NCBI RefSeq assembly: GCF_008329565.1
Contig: NZ_NPKT01000001.1
Coordinates: 620,001 to 684,000 of the forward strand
Direction: 5' to 3'
DNA length: 64,000 bases
From: Mycolicibacterium sp. P1-5
GTDB lineage: Bacteria > Actinomycetota > Actinomycetes > Mycobacteriales > Mycobacteriaceae
Shown here: piece by piece, positions 36,291 to 44,514 of the stretch
Layout of the letters: every line of letters begins with the position of its first letter
Position numbering within the stretch: position 1 is the first letter of the stretch
Notes under the pieces: generated by a model
What the model saw: the letters and a program-made list of their open reading frames with translations, nothing else
Databases searched by the model: none
Told to the model about the DNA's origin: nothing
Made by a program: the position numbers and the translations under genes

Positions 36291-36619
36291 GGGACCGGTT
36301 CGATGACGCAGTCGAGGGCGGTCGCGCCGGTGTCGGGAACCTTCGGCTGTTTCCAGCACTCCACCGGGAAGGACACGATGATCATCGAATACAGCAGGTG
36401 CATCAAGTTCAATACGTCCTCGGGCAAATCGTCCAACGGGAACTTGTCGCAGTAGGCGATCGCCTCTTCGGCACGCGGCACGATGGCGTCGTAGAACGCC
36501 TGCATGTCGACCATCGTGCTGGCCAACCGCTTGGCGTAGCGTTCGGTCTCAGTGGCCAGGCACCACTCCGAGAACTGTTCGAGGTCGGCGAATTCTTCGG
36601 GCAACTTGGCCACCGTCAC
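36287..36619 (-). CDS. Small helical protein paired with Rieske oxygenase (copy 2)
   Basis: 110 residues from GTG 36619, which overlaps the oxygenase stop; GTG 36613 is an alternative two codons later. Homologous to the protein at 31051-31386 (shared WCLATETERY-like segment, EEAIAYCDKFPLDDLPED, NLMHLLYS). Its C-terminus (WKQPKVPDTGATALDCVIEP) differs from copy 1. Family not recognised; function inferred only from the repeated pairing with Rieske oxygenase genes. Confidence 0.8.
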   Translation of the reverse strand: MTVAKLPEEFADLEQFSEWCLATETERYAKRLASTMVDMQAFYDAIVPRAEEAIAYCDKFPLDDLPEDVLNLMHLLYSMIIVSFPVECWKQPKVPDTGATALDCVIEPVP

Positions 36620-37881
36620 ACCCCGGCTTTCTTGCGCTGGTAATCCTCGACCCAATTCGCAGTCTCCTTGTGCAGGTGCCGCAACAGCACCTCCTGGTCG
36701 TTGAGCGGGAACCTGTCTACGTAGCCCGACTCGACCATCATCTGGGTGGCCTCAAGGGTATTGGCGTCCTGTAGCCCGTACTCCTTGAACGACGCGGCCG
36801 CCAACTCCTGGGCGATGCGTTCCCGCGGACTGCGTGGCTCCGGGAAGTACACCGAGCCCTCGAAGATGTGGGTGTTATGCGAGGTGGGCCAGTAGTGATA
36901 CGTCAGGTACCAACCCTGCCCCCAGATCAGGATGACGAAGTTGGGGAACAGCTGGAATGAGTCCAGCCCCCACGGATCGCATTTGGCTGGGTTCAGCCCA
37001 TCCGGCATCTTGCCGAGGTCGGGGCCGTCCCACGGCCCGAAAAGCCCACTGCGACAGATGTCTTCAATCGGCTTGCGCATCTCGGCGTCCATCTCCCAGA
37101 CCCGCACCCCGGACGTGCTGACCAGCCGGTGCGGGCCGTCGATGCGGTAGTGCGGGGCCTCGAAACCGGCCTCGGCCGCGGCTTGGGAGTACTTGGTCGG
37201 CGACTGGTTCGCATGTAGTACCGGTGCGTGATAAAACTCCTGGAATGCGTCCAGGTACAACTTCCAGTTGGCCTTGACCTCGGACCGGTAGGTCCATCGC
37301 GACGTCATCCGGCCGAACGGATAACCGGCCAGACCGGTGACCATCGGCCCGAGGAATTCGGTCAGTGGCTGCTCGGGTACCGGGGCGAAGTTGACGAAGA
37401 TGAACCCTTCCCAGACATCGCAATGCACGGGCACCAGGCCGTAGCGATTCTTGTCCAGGTCGAAGAACTCCTCCTCCTGTTGCACGAAGGTGAGGTTGCC
37501 GTCCAGGTCGTAACGCCAGCCGTGGTACTTGCACACGAATTGGCGGCAGCTGCCTTTGCTTTCCGCGCGGGGGTCGTCGTCCCAGACCAGCTTGTTGCCC
37601 CGGTGCCGGCAGATGTTGTGGAAGGCGTTCACCGTGCCGTCGCGGTTACGCACCACGATGATCGAGGTGTTGACGACCTTGAGTTCCTTGGTGAAGTAAC
37701 TGCCGGTGCGCGGAAGCTGTTCCACCCGGCCCACATTGAGCCAGGCGCGCTTGAACACCGCTTCTCGTTCAACTTCGTAGAACTCGGGGCTGATGGAATC
37801 CTCGTAGGACACCGGACCGGTCCCCAACTCGGGGTAATGCTCGGTCCAGCTGCCCTCGGCGGGCTTGGGGAAGCGAGGCAA
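36616..37881 (-). CDS. Rieske non-heme iron oxygenase alpha subunit (copy 2)
   Basis: 421 residues from TTG 37881, which has AAGGAG six bases upstream; the open frame continues upstream to 38388 but that part runs antisense-like through the SGNH gene and the operator. Rieske ligands are C91-x-H93 and C117-x2-H120 (CKYHGW). The iron site is in LDAFQEFYHAPVLHAN, keeping Glu, His and His. The N-terminus (PKPAEGSWTEHYPELGTGPVS) matches copy 1 almost residue for residue. First gene of the oxygenase-small protein-amidohydrolase-marR operon, in which all junctions overlap by 4 bases. Confidence 0.92.
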   Translation of the reverse strand: MPRFPKPAEGSWTEHYPELGTGPVSYEDSISPEFYEVEREAVFKRAWLNVGRVEQLPRTGSYFTKELKVVNTSIIVVRNRDGTVNAFHNICRHRGNKLVWDDDPRAESKGSCRQFVCKYHGWRYDLDGNLTFVQQEEEFFDLDKNRYGLVPVHCDVWEGFIFVNFAPVPEQPLTEFLGPMVTGLAGYPFGRMTSRWTYRSEVKANWKLYLDAFQEFYHAPVLHANQSPTKYSQAAAEAGFEAPHYRIDGPHRLVSTSGVRVWEMDAEMRKPIEDICRSGLFGPWDGPDLGKMPDGLNPAKCDPWGLDSFQLFPNFVILIWGQGWYLTYHYWPTSHNTHIFEGSVYFPEPRSPRERIAQELAAASFKEYGLQDANTLEATQMMVESGYVDRFPLNDQEVLLRHLHKETANWVEDYQRKKAGV

Positions 37882-37934
37882 CGTCTTCTCCTTCAACGGG
37901 GGATACCCGATCGACGGTATTGCTGCCTCCGAAT

Positions 37935-37952
37935 AATAACAAGTAGTTGATA
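37935..37952. promoter_or_regulatory. Candidate MarR operator site 3
   Basis: On the minus strand: TATCAACTACTTGTTATT, matching site 1 at 16 of 18 positions in the same orientation relative to its operon. It lies 54 bases upstream of the TTG start of the second Rieske gene. Confidence 0.68.
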
Positions 37953-37978
37953 TTAACCGGTGGGGATTGCCGCCCGGC

Positions 37979-39124
37979 TTACCGACCGAGCGCCTGCCCG
38001 ATGACAGCGGCGAAGCGCCGGCCGATGCGTTCGTGGGCCTGTGGGCCGGGGTGTAGCCGGTCGGGGAGCGGAAACTCCGCGAAGTCTGCAGGCCCGTAGA
38101 GGTCCGGTCCGTGAATGTAGCGAAGGTTCGGGTCGCTGGCTGCGCGTCGGCGCACGATGCCCGCGAGCTCGTCGCGGGTGACGCTGAGCGTGAGCTTGCC
38201 GGCCGAAACCTCGGTCGGGTCACCGGTCGCGGCAAAGGCCAGTGTTCCCCCGCTGAAGTCGGGGGCCAGCGGTCCCGGCGTGTTCTCGTGGATCGGACAG
38301 TGCACTGCGGAGACGACGATGATCGGCGTGTTGGGGTGCCCGTCGCGAATGGTGTCGAGGAAGCCGTGTACGGCGGGACCGAACGCACGCAGGCGCATCA
38401 GGTCGGCGTTGACGATGTTGATACCGATCTTGACGCTGATCAGATCGGCGGGAATATCGCGCATCGTGCGCGCGGTGAAGGGATCGAGCAGTGCCGCGCC
38501 ACCCATCCCGAGGTTGATCAATTCGACATCGGCGCCGGCGGCTGCCACCGCCGGCCAGGTGCCGGTGGGGCGCAGAGCGTTGGAGCCGTGACTGATCGAG
38601 CTGCCGTGATGCAGCCAGACCGGCCGGGTGATCGCAATGGGTTCCAACGGATGATCACTACGAAGTGCGACCAACTCGGTGATCTCGTTGTGGGGCAACC
38701 AGATTTCGACACACTTCTGCCGGTCGGGCAGATTCGAAAATCGAATCGTGCCGGGCGCGCCGGTAATGAGTTCCTCCGTACCTGCAGCCGCATCCTTCAT
38801 CAGGATGTTGCCGCCCGTCAGACTGCCCTGCGCCGTGAGCTCGCCGTCGATCAGCAGGTCGTAAAACCCATCGGGTCGCATCGGCAGGCCCACATAGGCA
38901 GGCCGGGTGCGCAGCGCTTCCAGTTCGATCTCGGTGGACCGGGTTTTGAACGTCAATCGGCAACCGGCAGGCTGGGATTCGACCATCGCCAGCTGAGGAT
39001 CGGCGCATTGCGCTCGGGCCCACGCGGGCAGTCGATGCGGCAGCACGCCAACTTGCGTGCTCTCGAGCTCGCATGCTCCCCGCAGCAGGTCCACAGTGAT
39101 CGGGACCTCGGACAGCTTGGGCAT
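37979..39124 (-). CDS. SGNH/GDSL-family hydrolase
   Basis: 381 residues, ATG 39124. The N-terminal half is a beta-rich domain (ITVDLLRGACELE..., GLPMRPDGFYDLLIDGEL). The C-terminal half is the SGNH hydrolase: GSSISHGSNA (catalytic Ser block), LGMGGAALLDP (Gly block), KIGINIVN (Asn block) and DRLHPG (Asp/His block). Such enzymes hydrolyse esters or remove acyl groups. No signal peptide. It lies upstream of the second Rieske operon on the same strand; the link to that pathway is inferred from position. Substrate unknown. Confidence 0.87.
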   Translation of the reverse strand: MPKLSEVPITVDLLRGACELESTQVGVLPHRLPAWARAQCADPQLAMVESQPAGCRLTFKTRSTEIELEALRTRPAYVGLPMRPDGFYDLLIDGELTAQGSLTGGNILMKDAAAGTEELITGAPGTIRFSNLPDRQKCVEIWLPHNEITELVALRSDHPLEPIAITRPVWLHHGSSISHGSNALRPTGTWPAVAAAGADVELINLGMGGAALLDPFTARTMRDIPADLISVKIGINIVNADLMRLRAFGPAVHGFLDTIRDGHPNTPIIVVSAVHCPIHENTPGPLAPDFSGGTLAFAATGDPTEVSAGKLTLSVTRDELAGIVRRRAASDPNLRYIHGPDLYGPADFAEFPLPDRLHPGPQAHERIGRRFAAVIGQALGR

Positions 39125-39276
39125 TGGACGTATCTCCTTTCACCGCTTAGCCGCTCGGCGAGCCCTAACGTTATCGGTGTCCCGGCCGGCAGGTCGCCGT
39201 GCACGCCGGGCCCGTGGCCGTTCGTTTCGCCGTAGTTGGGTACTCCCCCACGGAAGGCAGGCGGAAGGAGTGTCGA

Positions 39277-40548
39277 ATGGCGCAAGGCTCAGGGACAGAT
39301 CCGACGGCTGGTCGTGAGGCCGTCATCCTCGGGGGCTTGGACGATATCCGCCCATGGCAGGAGGACTTTTATCGCGACCTGCATCAGCATCCCGAGCTGT
39401 CCCACCAGGAACAACGCACCGCCGGCCTCGTCGCGGGCAGGCTGCGCGAGTCAGGCTACGAGGTGCGCGAGGGAATCGGCGGTACCGGGGTTGTCGGCGT
39501 GATGCGGGCGGGTGCCGGCCCGACGGTGCTGATGCGTGCCGATATGGACGCCTTACCCGTGGAGGAGGCAACCGGACTCGCCTACGCCAGCACGGCGCGC
39601 TCCAGCGACGGCGTCCCGGTGATGCACGCCTGCGGGCACGACGTTCATGTCACATGCCTGCTCGGTGCGGCGGCGCTGCTCGCCCAATCAAACCAGCAGT
39701 GGAGCGGAACCGTGGTGGCGTTGTTCCAACCGGCTGAAGAAGTCGGTGACGGTGCCCGACGCATGGTCGACGACGGTCTGCGCGAAGCCATCCCGGCCGT
39801 TGACGTCGCCCTGGCCCAGCATGTGCTTCCGGCCCCGGCCGGCGTGGTCGGCACGCACCGCGGTCCGGTCCTGTCGGCTGCCGACAGCATGCGGATCACG
39901 GTCTACGGCCGCGGCGCGCACGGCTCGATGCCCCAGGCGGCCGTGGACCCGGTCGTCCTCGCGGCGATGATCGTGCTCCGGTTGCAGACCATCGTTTCTC
40001 GCGAGGTCGCTGCGACCGACCCGGTTGTGCTGACGATTGGCAGTATCCACGCCGGCACCAAGAGCAACGTGATCGGCGACCACGCTGTCCTCGAACTCAA
40101 CCTGCGCACCTATGACGAGTCGGTGCGCACTGCGGTGCTCAATGCGATCCGTCGCATCGTCGTGGCCGAGTGTCAGGCCTCCGATGCGCCCCGAGAACCG
40201 GACTTCGAGCTCTACGATTCGTTTCCGCTCACCGTCAATGACGATGCCGTCACCGACCGAGTGAGTGACGCGTTCGCCGGCTACTTCGCCGAGCGCTTCC
40301 AGACGATGCGGGCGCAATCGGCCAGCGAGGATTTCAGTGACATTCCCACCGCACTCGGTGTGCCCTATACGTATTGGGGCTTCGGTGGCATCGACGAGGC
40401 GCAGTACCGTGCGGCTGCCGAAGCCGGACGGGTCAGCCAAGACATTCCGGTCAACCACTCGCCGGCCTTCGCCCCTGTCATCCAGCCGACGCTGGACACC
40501 GGCACCGAGGCTCTCGTTGTGGCGGCGCTGGCGTTTCTGGGTGGTTGA
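39277..40548 (+). CDS. M20-family amidohydrolase (aminoacylase/hippurate hydrolase-like)
   Basis: 423 residues from ATG 39277, with GGAAGGAG upstream. Metal-binding and catalytic motifs of M20D amidohydrolases: DLHQHPELSHQE, RADMDALPV, HACGHDVHVT, FQPAEEVGDGA, and AQHVLPAPAGVV. The dimerisation lid domain is about residues 200-315. These enzymes cleave N-acyl or N-benzoyl amino acids or amide conjugates. Divergent from the SGNH gene across 152 bases that hold the promoters. It could release an amino acid from an amide substrate of the neighbouring catabolic island. Confidence 0.9.
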   Translation: MAQGSGTDPTAGREAVILGGLDDIRPWQEDFYRDLHQHPELSHQEQRTAGLVAGRLRESGYEVREGIGGTGVVGVMRAGAGPTVLMRADMDALPVEEATGLAYASTARSSDGVPVMHACGHDVHVTCLLGAAALLAQSNQQWSGTVVALFQPAEEVGDGARRMVDDGLREAIPAVDVALAQHVLPAPAGVVGTHRGPVLSAADSMRITVYGRGAHGSMPQAAVDPVVLAAMIVLRLQTIVSREVAATDPVVLTIGSIHAGTKSNVIGDHAVLELNLRTYDESVRTAVLNAIRRIVVAECQASDAPREPDFELYDSFPLTVNDDAVTDRVSDAFAGYFAERFQTMRAQSASEDFSDIPTALGVPYTYWGFGGIDEAQYRAAAEAGRVSQDIPVNHSPAFAPVIQPTLDTGTEALVVAALAFLGG

Positions 40549-40551
40549 ACC

Positions 40552-41202
40552 TCAGCCTTCGGAATCGCGGCTGCTGCCGAGCGGACCCGGGGCGTTGAGC
40601 CCGAACCGAACGCCGAGCATCCGGATGGCAAAACAGATCGCAACCGCTCCCAATGCGGCGGCGAGCCCGTAGACATCCAGCCGGATGGCGGTGACCGTGA
40701 TGGCGGCGGCCGCCAGCGCCGGGATGGCATACAGTTCGCTGCGCAGGACGGTAGGGATCTGTCCGACCAGGACGTCGCGGATCGTGCCACCGCCAACCGC
40801 AGTGACGACGCCTAGCAGCAGTGCGGGGGCGATACCCAGTCCAAAAGCCATTGCTTTACTGCTCCCGATGACGGCGAAGACACTCAGGCCTACGGCATCG
40901 AACACCGTGATCGCCGCCTCCAGACGGTTCAGCAACTTGCTGAGTGCAAATGCGAGCAGACCACCCGCGACGGCCAGCGCGAAGTATCGCCAATCTCGAA
41001 AGGTGGCAGGCGGGATATCGCCGATGACCACATCGCGAATGATGCCGCCCCCCAACGCAGTCATCATCCCCAGCGTGACAACGCCGACGATGTCGAGACG
41101 CGCAGCGCGCACTGCGGTCAGCGCACCGTTGAGCGCGAACACAAATGTGCCCGTCAGGTCCAACACGAGCCACAACATCGGTTCGGGGTTCATGAGGATC
41201 AT
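40552..41202 (-). CDS. TRIC-type (UPF0126) trimeric cation channel family membrane protein
   Basis: 216 residues with seven membrane segments and the two repeated halves of this family: GMMTALGGGIIRDVVIGDIPP and GVVTAVGGGTIRDVLVGQIPT. The conserved Gly-Gly-Gly and Arg-Asp are present in each. Prokaryotic TRIC homologues are K+ or monovalent cation channels; the Gly-rich kinks gate the pore. Twelve bases downstream of copZ-like gene, so it is the last gene of the ctpB operon. Confidence 0.9.
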   Translation of the reverse strand: MILMNPEPMLWLVLDLTGTFVFALNGALTAVRAARLDIVGVVTLGMMTALGGGIIRDVVIGDIPPATFRDWRYFALAVAGGLLAFALSKLLNRLEAAITVFDAVGLSVFAVIGSSKAMAFGLGIAPALLLGVVTAVGGGTIRDVLVGQIPTVLRSELYAIPALAAAAITVTAIRLDVYGLAAALGAVAICFAIRMLGVRFGLNAPGPLGSSRDSEG

Positions 41203-41214
41203 CGCCGGAATCCG

Positions 41215-41430
41215 TCAACCGACGACGGTGTAGTCGCCCTCGTCGGCGAGTGCGGTACGAACCTGCTCGACGCTGACGTCGCCGTCGGCGTCGACCCGCA
41301 CGAGCGATGCGCCCTCGGCGTCGAGGTCGATCTCGACCGCCTTCACTGTCGGCAGCGCTGTGAGCGCACCGGTGACCACCCGCACACAGCTCTGGCAATG
41401 CAGGCCGGTGACCGTGAACGTCTGTGACAT
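41215..41430 (-). CDS. CopZ-like heavy-metal-associated (HMA) domain protein
   Basis: 71-residue ferredoxin-like HMA domain. The metal-binding motif is GLHCQSC (Cys11/Cys14 approximately), a variant of GMxCxxC. It presumably ferries Cu(I) to the ATPase encoded nine bases upstream. ATG 41430 is preceded by AAAGGG. Confidence 0.9.
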   Translation of the reverse strand: MSQTFTVTGLHCQSCVRVVTGALTALPTVKAVEIDLDAEGASLVRVDADGDVSVEQVRTALADEGDYTVVG

Positions 41431-41439
41431 GGGACCCTT

Positions 41440-43710
41440 TCAGTGACGGGCGTCGAAGTTGCGCAACCGCAGGCTGTTCGAGACGACGAAGAACGACGAG
41501 AACGCCATTGCCGCACCGGCGATCAGCGGGTTCAGCAATCCGGCCGCGGCGATCGGGATGGCCGCCACGTTGTAGCCGAATGCCCAGAACAGGTTGGTCC
41601 GAATCGTGCGCATCGTTGCGCGGGCCAGATCGAGAGCCTGCGGGACGATGTCGAGATCGTCACGCACCAAAATGATGTCGGCGGCGCCGATCGCCACATC
41701 GGTGCCACGACCGATCGCCAGACCCAGATCGGCCGACGCCAGCGCGGGGCCGTCGTTGATGCCGTCGCCGACCATGGCGACCACCCGGCCCTGCTCACGC
41801 AGCTGCTCGATGACGTCGACCTTGCCTTCGGGCAGCACCTCGGCGATGACTTCGTCGATGCCGACCTGCGCGGCCACCACGCCCGCGGCAGCGGCGTTGT
41901 CGCCGGTGAGCAGCACTGTGCGTAATCCCCTGCGGTGCAGGGCGGCCACGGCATCGGCGGCGGATTCCTTGACCGCATCGGCGACCGCGATCGCCCCGCG
42001 CACCCGTCCGTCCACCGCGACGAATACCACTGTCTCCCCGCGTGATTCACCCGTTCGCCGCGCCGACTGCGCCCGCTCAGATACGTCGGCCTGTCGTGCG
42101 ACCCAGGAGGGGCGTCCCACCATCACGCTGTGCCCCGACACCGTTCCGGTGACCCCGCGACCGGGATGTGCGCGGAAGTCCGCCACCGGGCGTCGCTCGT
42201 CGGTGGCGGTCGTGATCGCCACCGCGACGGCGTGTTCGGAGGCCACCTCCACGGCGGCGGCCAGAGCCAGGACTTCGTCGGGTTGTCCGTCGTCGTCGGG
42301 TTGTCCATCGTCGTCGACAGTCACCTCGGTGACGGCCAGATGCCCGGTGGTCAGCGTTCCGGTCTTGTCGAAAACCACGGTGTCCACCGCGCGGATGGCC
42401 TCCAGCGCGCGGTAACCCTTCAGGAAGATGCCGAGTTGAGCACCGCGCCCGGAGGCCACCATCATTGCCGTCGGGGTCGCCAGCCCCAGCGCGCACGGAC
42501 AGGCGATCACCAGCACCGCCAGCGCCGCCGAGAACACCCGGTCGGCGTCGGCCCCGCCGAACAGCCAGCCCATCGCGGTCAGCGCCGCGATTCCGAACAC
42601 CACCGGCACGAAGACACCGGCGATCCGGTCGGCCAGCCGCTGGGCGTCGGCCTTCTGGGCTTGCGCTTCTTCGACCAGTCGGACCATCCCGGCGAACCGG
42701 GTGTCGGCGCCCACGGCGGCGGCCTCAACGATGAGCCGGCCGTCGAGCACCACCGTCCCGCCGATCACCGTTCCACCGGGGTGTGCGCGCGACGGGGTGG
42801 CCTCGCCGGTCATCGCGCTCATGTCAATCGCGGCGTCGCCGTCGATCACCAGCCCGTCGGCGGCGATGGTCTCGCCGGGGCGCACCACGAATTTCTGCTG
42901 CTCTCTGAGTTCGTCGGCCGGCAGCGCCATTTCGCTGCCGTCGGCGAGCAGCACCGAAACGTTCTTGGCGCCCAGTGCCGCCAGCGCACGCAACGCACTG
43001 CCTGCGCGCGACTTGGCCCGCGCCTCGAAGTACCGGCCGGCCAGGATGAAGACGGTGACGCCGGCCGCCACCTCGAGATAAATGGCGTCGCTGCTCAGCA
43101 GCGCCTGCCAGATACCGTCGCTGCGGCGGCTGTGGTGGCCGATGAAGATCGTGTAGAGCGACCACAGCGTGGCCGCGGTGACCCCGGCCGAGATCAGCGT
43201 CTCCATGGAGGCGGTGCCGTGGCGGGCGTTACGCAGGGCGACCCGGTGGAAGGGCCAGGCCGCCCAGGTGACGATCGGCGCCGCGAGTACGGTCAGCAGC
43301 CACCCCCAACCGGCGAACCGGGTGCTCGGCACCACCGCAAACATCACCGACAGGTCGGCCAGCGGGACGAACAGCACCGCGGCGACCGCCAGCCGGCGCA
43401 GCAGGTTGCGGGCCAGCTTGTCGTCGGGGTCCACCGGTTCGGCGGACATCGCCGAGCGCGGCGCGGTGTCGTAGCCGGCCTTGCGGATCACCTCGCACAA
43501 GTCGTCGACAGTGACCGATCCGGGGACATCGACGCTGGCCACCCGGGTGGCGAAGTTGACCGAGGCGCGAACGCCATCGATCTTGTTGAGTTTGGTCTCG
43601 ACGCGGGCGGCGCACGCCGCGCATGACATCCCCGAAACGTCGAGTTCGACACGATGCGCGACGTCAGCCACGCCGCTGGCAGCCGAGCCGCCCACGACCG
43701 ACACCGTCAT
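41440..43710 (-). CDS. ctpB: CtpB-type P1B copper-transporting ATPase
   Basis: 756 residues from ATG 43710, with AAGGAG upstream; a longer frame to 43839 lacks support. N-terminal HMA domain [18 protein letters not shown]; membrane CPC motif in [15 protein letters not shown]; phosphorylation site [25 protein letters not shown] hinge; C-terminal [19 protein letters not shown]. It matches M. tuberculosis CtpB as I recall it nearly throughout. The nucleotide-binding region has a small in-frame repeat (DDGQPD twice, from 18-base repeats near 42283-42318). Preceded by a GGAAC-N17-CGACT promoter and divergent from sigC. Copper transport is inferred from family and context. Confidence 0.94.
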   Translation of the reverse strand: MTVSVVGGSAASGVADVAHRVELDVSGMSCAACAARVETKLNKIDGVRASVNFATRVASVDVPGSVTVDDLCEVIRKAGYDTAPRSAMSAEPVDPDDKLARNLLRRLAVAAVLFVPLADLSVMFAVVPSTRFAGWGWLLTVLAAPIVTWAAWPFHRVALRNARHGTASMETLISAGVTAATLWSLYTIFIGHHSRRSDGIWQALLSSDAIYLEVAAGVTVFILAGRYFEARAKSRAGSALRALAALGAKNVSVLLADGSEMALPADELREQQKFVVRPGETIAADGLVIDGDAAIDMSAMTGEATPSRAHPGGTVIGGTVVLDGRLIVEAAAVGADTRFAGMVRLVEEAQAQKADAQRLADRIAGVFVPVVFGIAALTAMGWLFGGADADRVFSAALAVLVIACPCALGLATPTAMMVASGRGAQLGIFLKGYRALEAIRAVDTVVFDKTGTLTTGHLAVTEVTVDDDGQPDDDGQPDEVLALAAAVEVASEHAVAVAITTATDERRPVADFRAHPGRGVTGTVSGHSVMVGRPSWVARQADVSERAQSARRTGESRGETVVFVAVDGRVRGAIAVADAVKESAADAVAALHRRGLRTVLLTGDNAAAAGVVAAQVGIDEVIAEVLPEGKVDVIEQLREQGRVVAMVGDGINDGPALASADLGLAIGRGTDVAIGAADIILVRDDLDIVPQALDLARATMRTIRTNLFWAFGYNVAAIPIAAAGLLNPLIAGAAMAFSSFFVVSNSLRLRNFDARH

Positions 43711-43744
43711 CGCTCTCCTTGGCTGCGTTGGGACCCGAGGGAAG

Positions 43745-43771
43745 AGTCGTCTGTCGACGCCGTCGGGTTCC
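43745..43771 (-). promoter_or_regulatory. Candidate ECF (SigC) promoter of ctpB
   Basis: On the minus strand: GGAAC (43771-43767), 17 bases, CGACT (43749-43745). The -10 ends 35 bases upstream of the ctpB ATG. Third member of the GGAAC-N17-CGAC set. Confidence 0.65.
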
Positions 43772-43844
43772 CGGCCATCCAAAATACGCTCCGGCAACAG
43801 CCTCCGAATGTGCCGGTCACGGCGATCCCCTACTCTCACTGACC

Positions 43845-44396
43845 GTGGCCGACCGCGACGACGACCCGGTGACCGTGCTGGCGCTGGCCGCCGGCCGAGG
43901 TGATTCGGCCGCGCTCGAGGCGTTCATCAAGGCCACCCAGCGTGACGTGTGGCGCACGGTCGCGTTCCTCGGCGATCCCGGTCACGCCGACGACCTGACC
44001 CAGGAGACGTTCCTGCGCGCGCTCGGCGCACTCCCCCGGTTCTCCGGGCGGTCCTCGGCCCGCACCTGGCTGCTGTCGATCGCTCGACGCGTGGTCGTCG
44101 ACCAGATCCGTCGCAATCAAGCCCGACCGCGCACCACGTCCGCGATCGACCTCCAGCAGGTGCTCGACACCCGGCGCGGCGCCAGTCGCTTCGAGGACAT
44201 CATCGAGATCCGGATGCTGCTCGACGGCCTGGACACCGACCGTCGTCACGCGCTGATGCTGACGCAGATGATGGGGCTGTCGTACGCCGAGGCGGCCGAG
44301 GTGTGCGGATGCCCGGTCGGCACCATCCGCTCCCGGGTGGCCCGGGCTCGCGAGGATTTGCTCAGAGCCACCCAGCACGACGACCAGGTCGGTTGA
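43845..44396 (+). CDS. sigC: ECF RNA polymerase sigma factor, SigC-type
   Basis: 183 residues from GTG 43845, close to the 185 I recall for M. tuberculosis SigC. Region 2: [14 protein letters not shown] and [18 protein letters not shown]. Region 4: [37 protein letters not shown]. No anti-sigma gene is adjacent and there is no C-terminal extension. It is divergent from ctpB across 134 bases. SigC has been linked to copper acquisition in M. tuberculosis, which agrees with the gene neighbourhood here. Confidence 0.92.
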   Translation: MADRDDDPVTVLALAAGRGDSAALEAFIKATQRDVWRTVAFLGDPGHADDLTQETFLRALGALPRFSGRSSARTWLLSIARRVVVDQIRRNQARPRTTSAIDLQQVLDTRRGASRFEDIIEIRMLLDGLDTDRRHALMLTQMMGLSYAEAAEVCGCPVGTIRSRVARAREDLLRATQHDDQVG

Positions 44397-44408
44397 GCCA
44401 GTCGGCGT

Positions 44409-44426
44409 TTGTTTGTCGCCAAACAA
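44409..44426. promoter_or_regulatory. Inverted repeat upstream of the cation exchanger gene
   Basis: TTGTTTG (44409-44415), four bases, CAAACAA (44420-44426): a perfect 7+7 inverted repeat in the 118-base gap between sigC and the exchanger gene. It could be an operator for the exchanger or part of a weak sigC terminator, though no T-run follows. Confidence 0.4.
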
Positions 44427-44514
44427 CTGTTGCCGCCCGGTTAGCAACCCGGTCAGCGGGGCATATAGCCAACCAGCGAACAACATTCGCTCCTGGCTAC
44501 CGAGGAGATCACCG

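Noticed and set aside
37882..38388. Upstream extension of the second Rieske oxygenase
   Set aside because: Its residues are Arg/Ser/Pro-rich, it overlaps the SGNH gene and the operator site, and TTG 37881 has an ideal ribosome site and matches the N-terminus of the first oxygenase.
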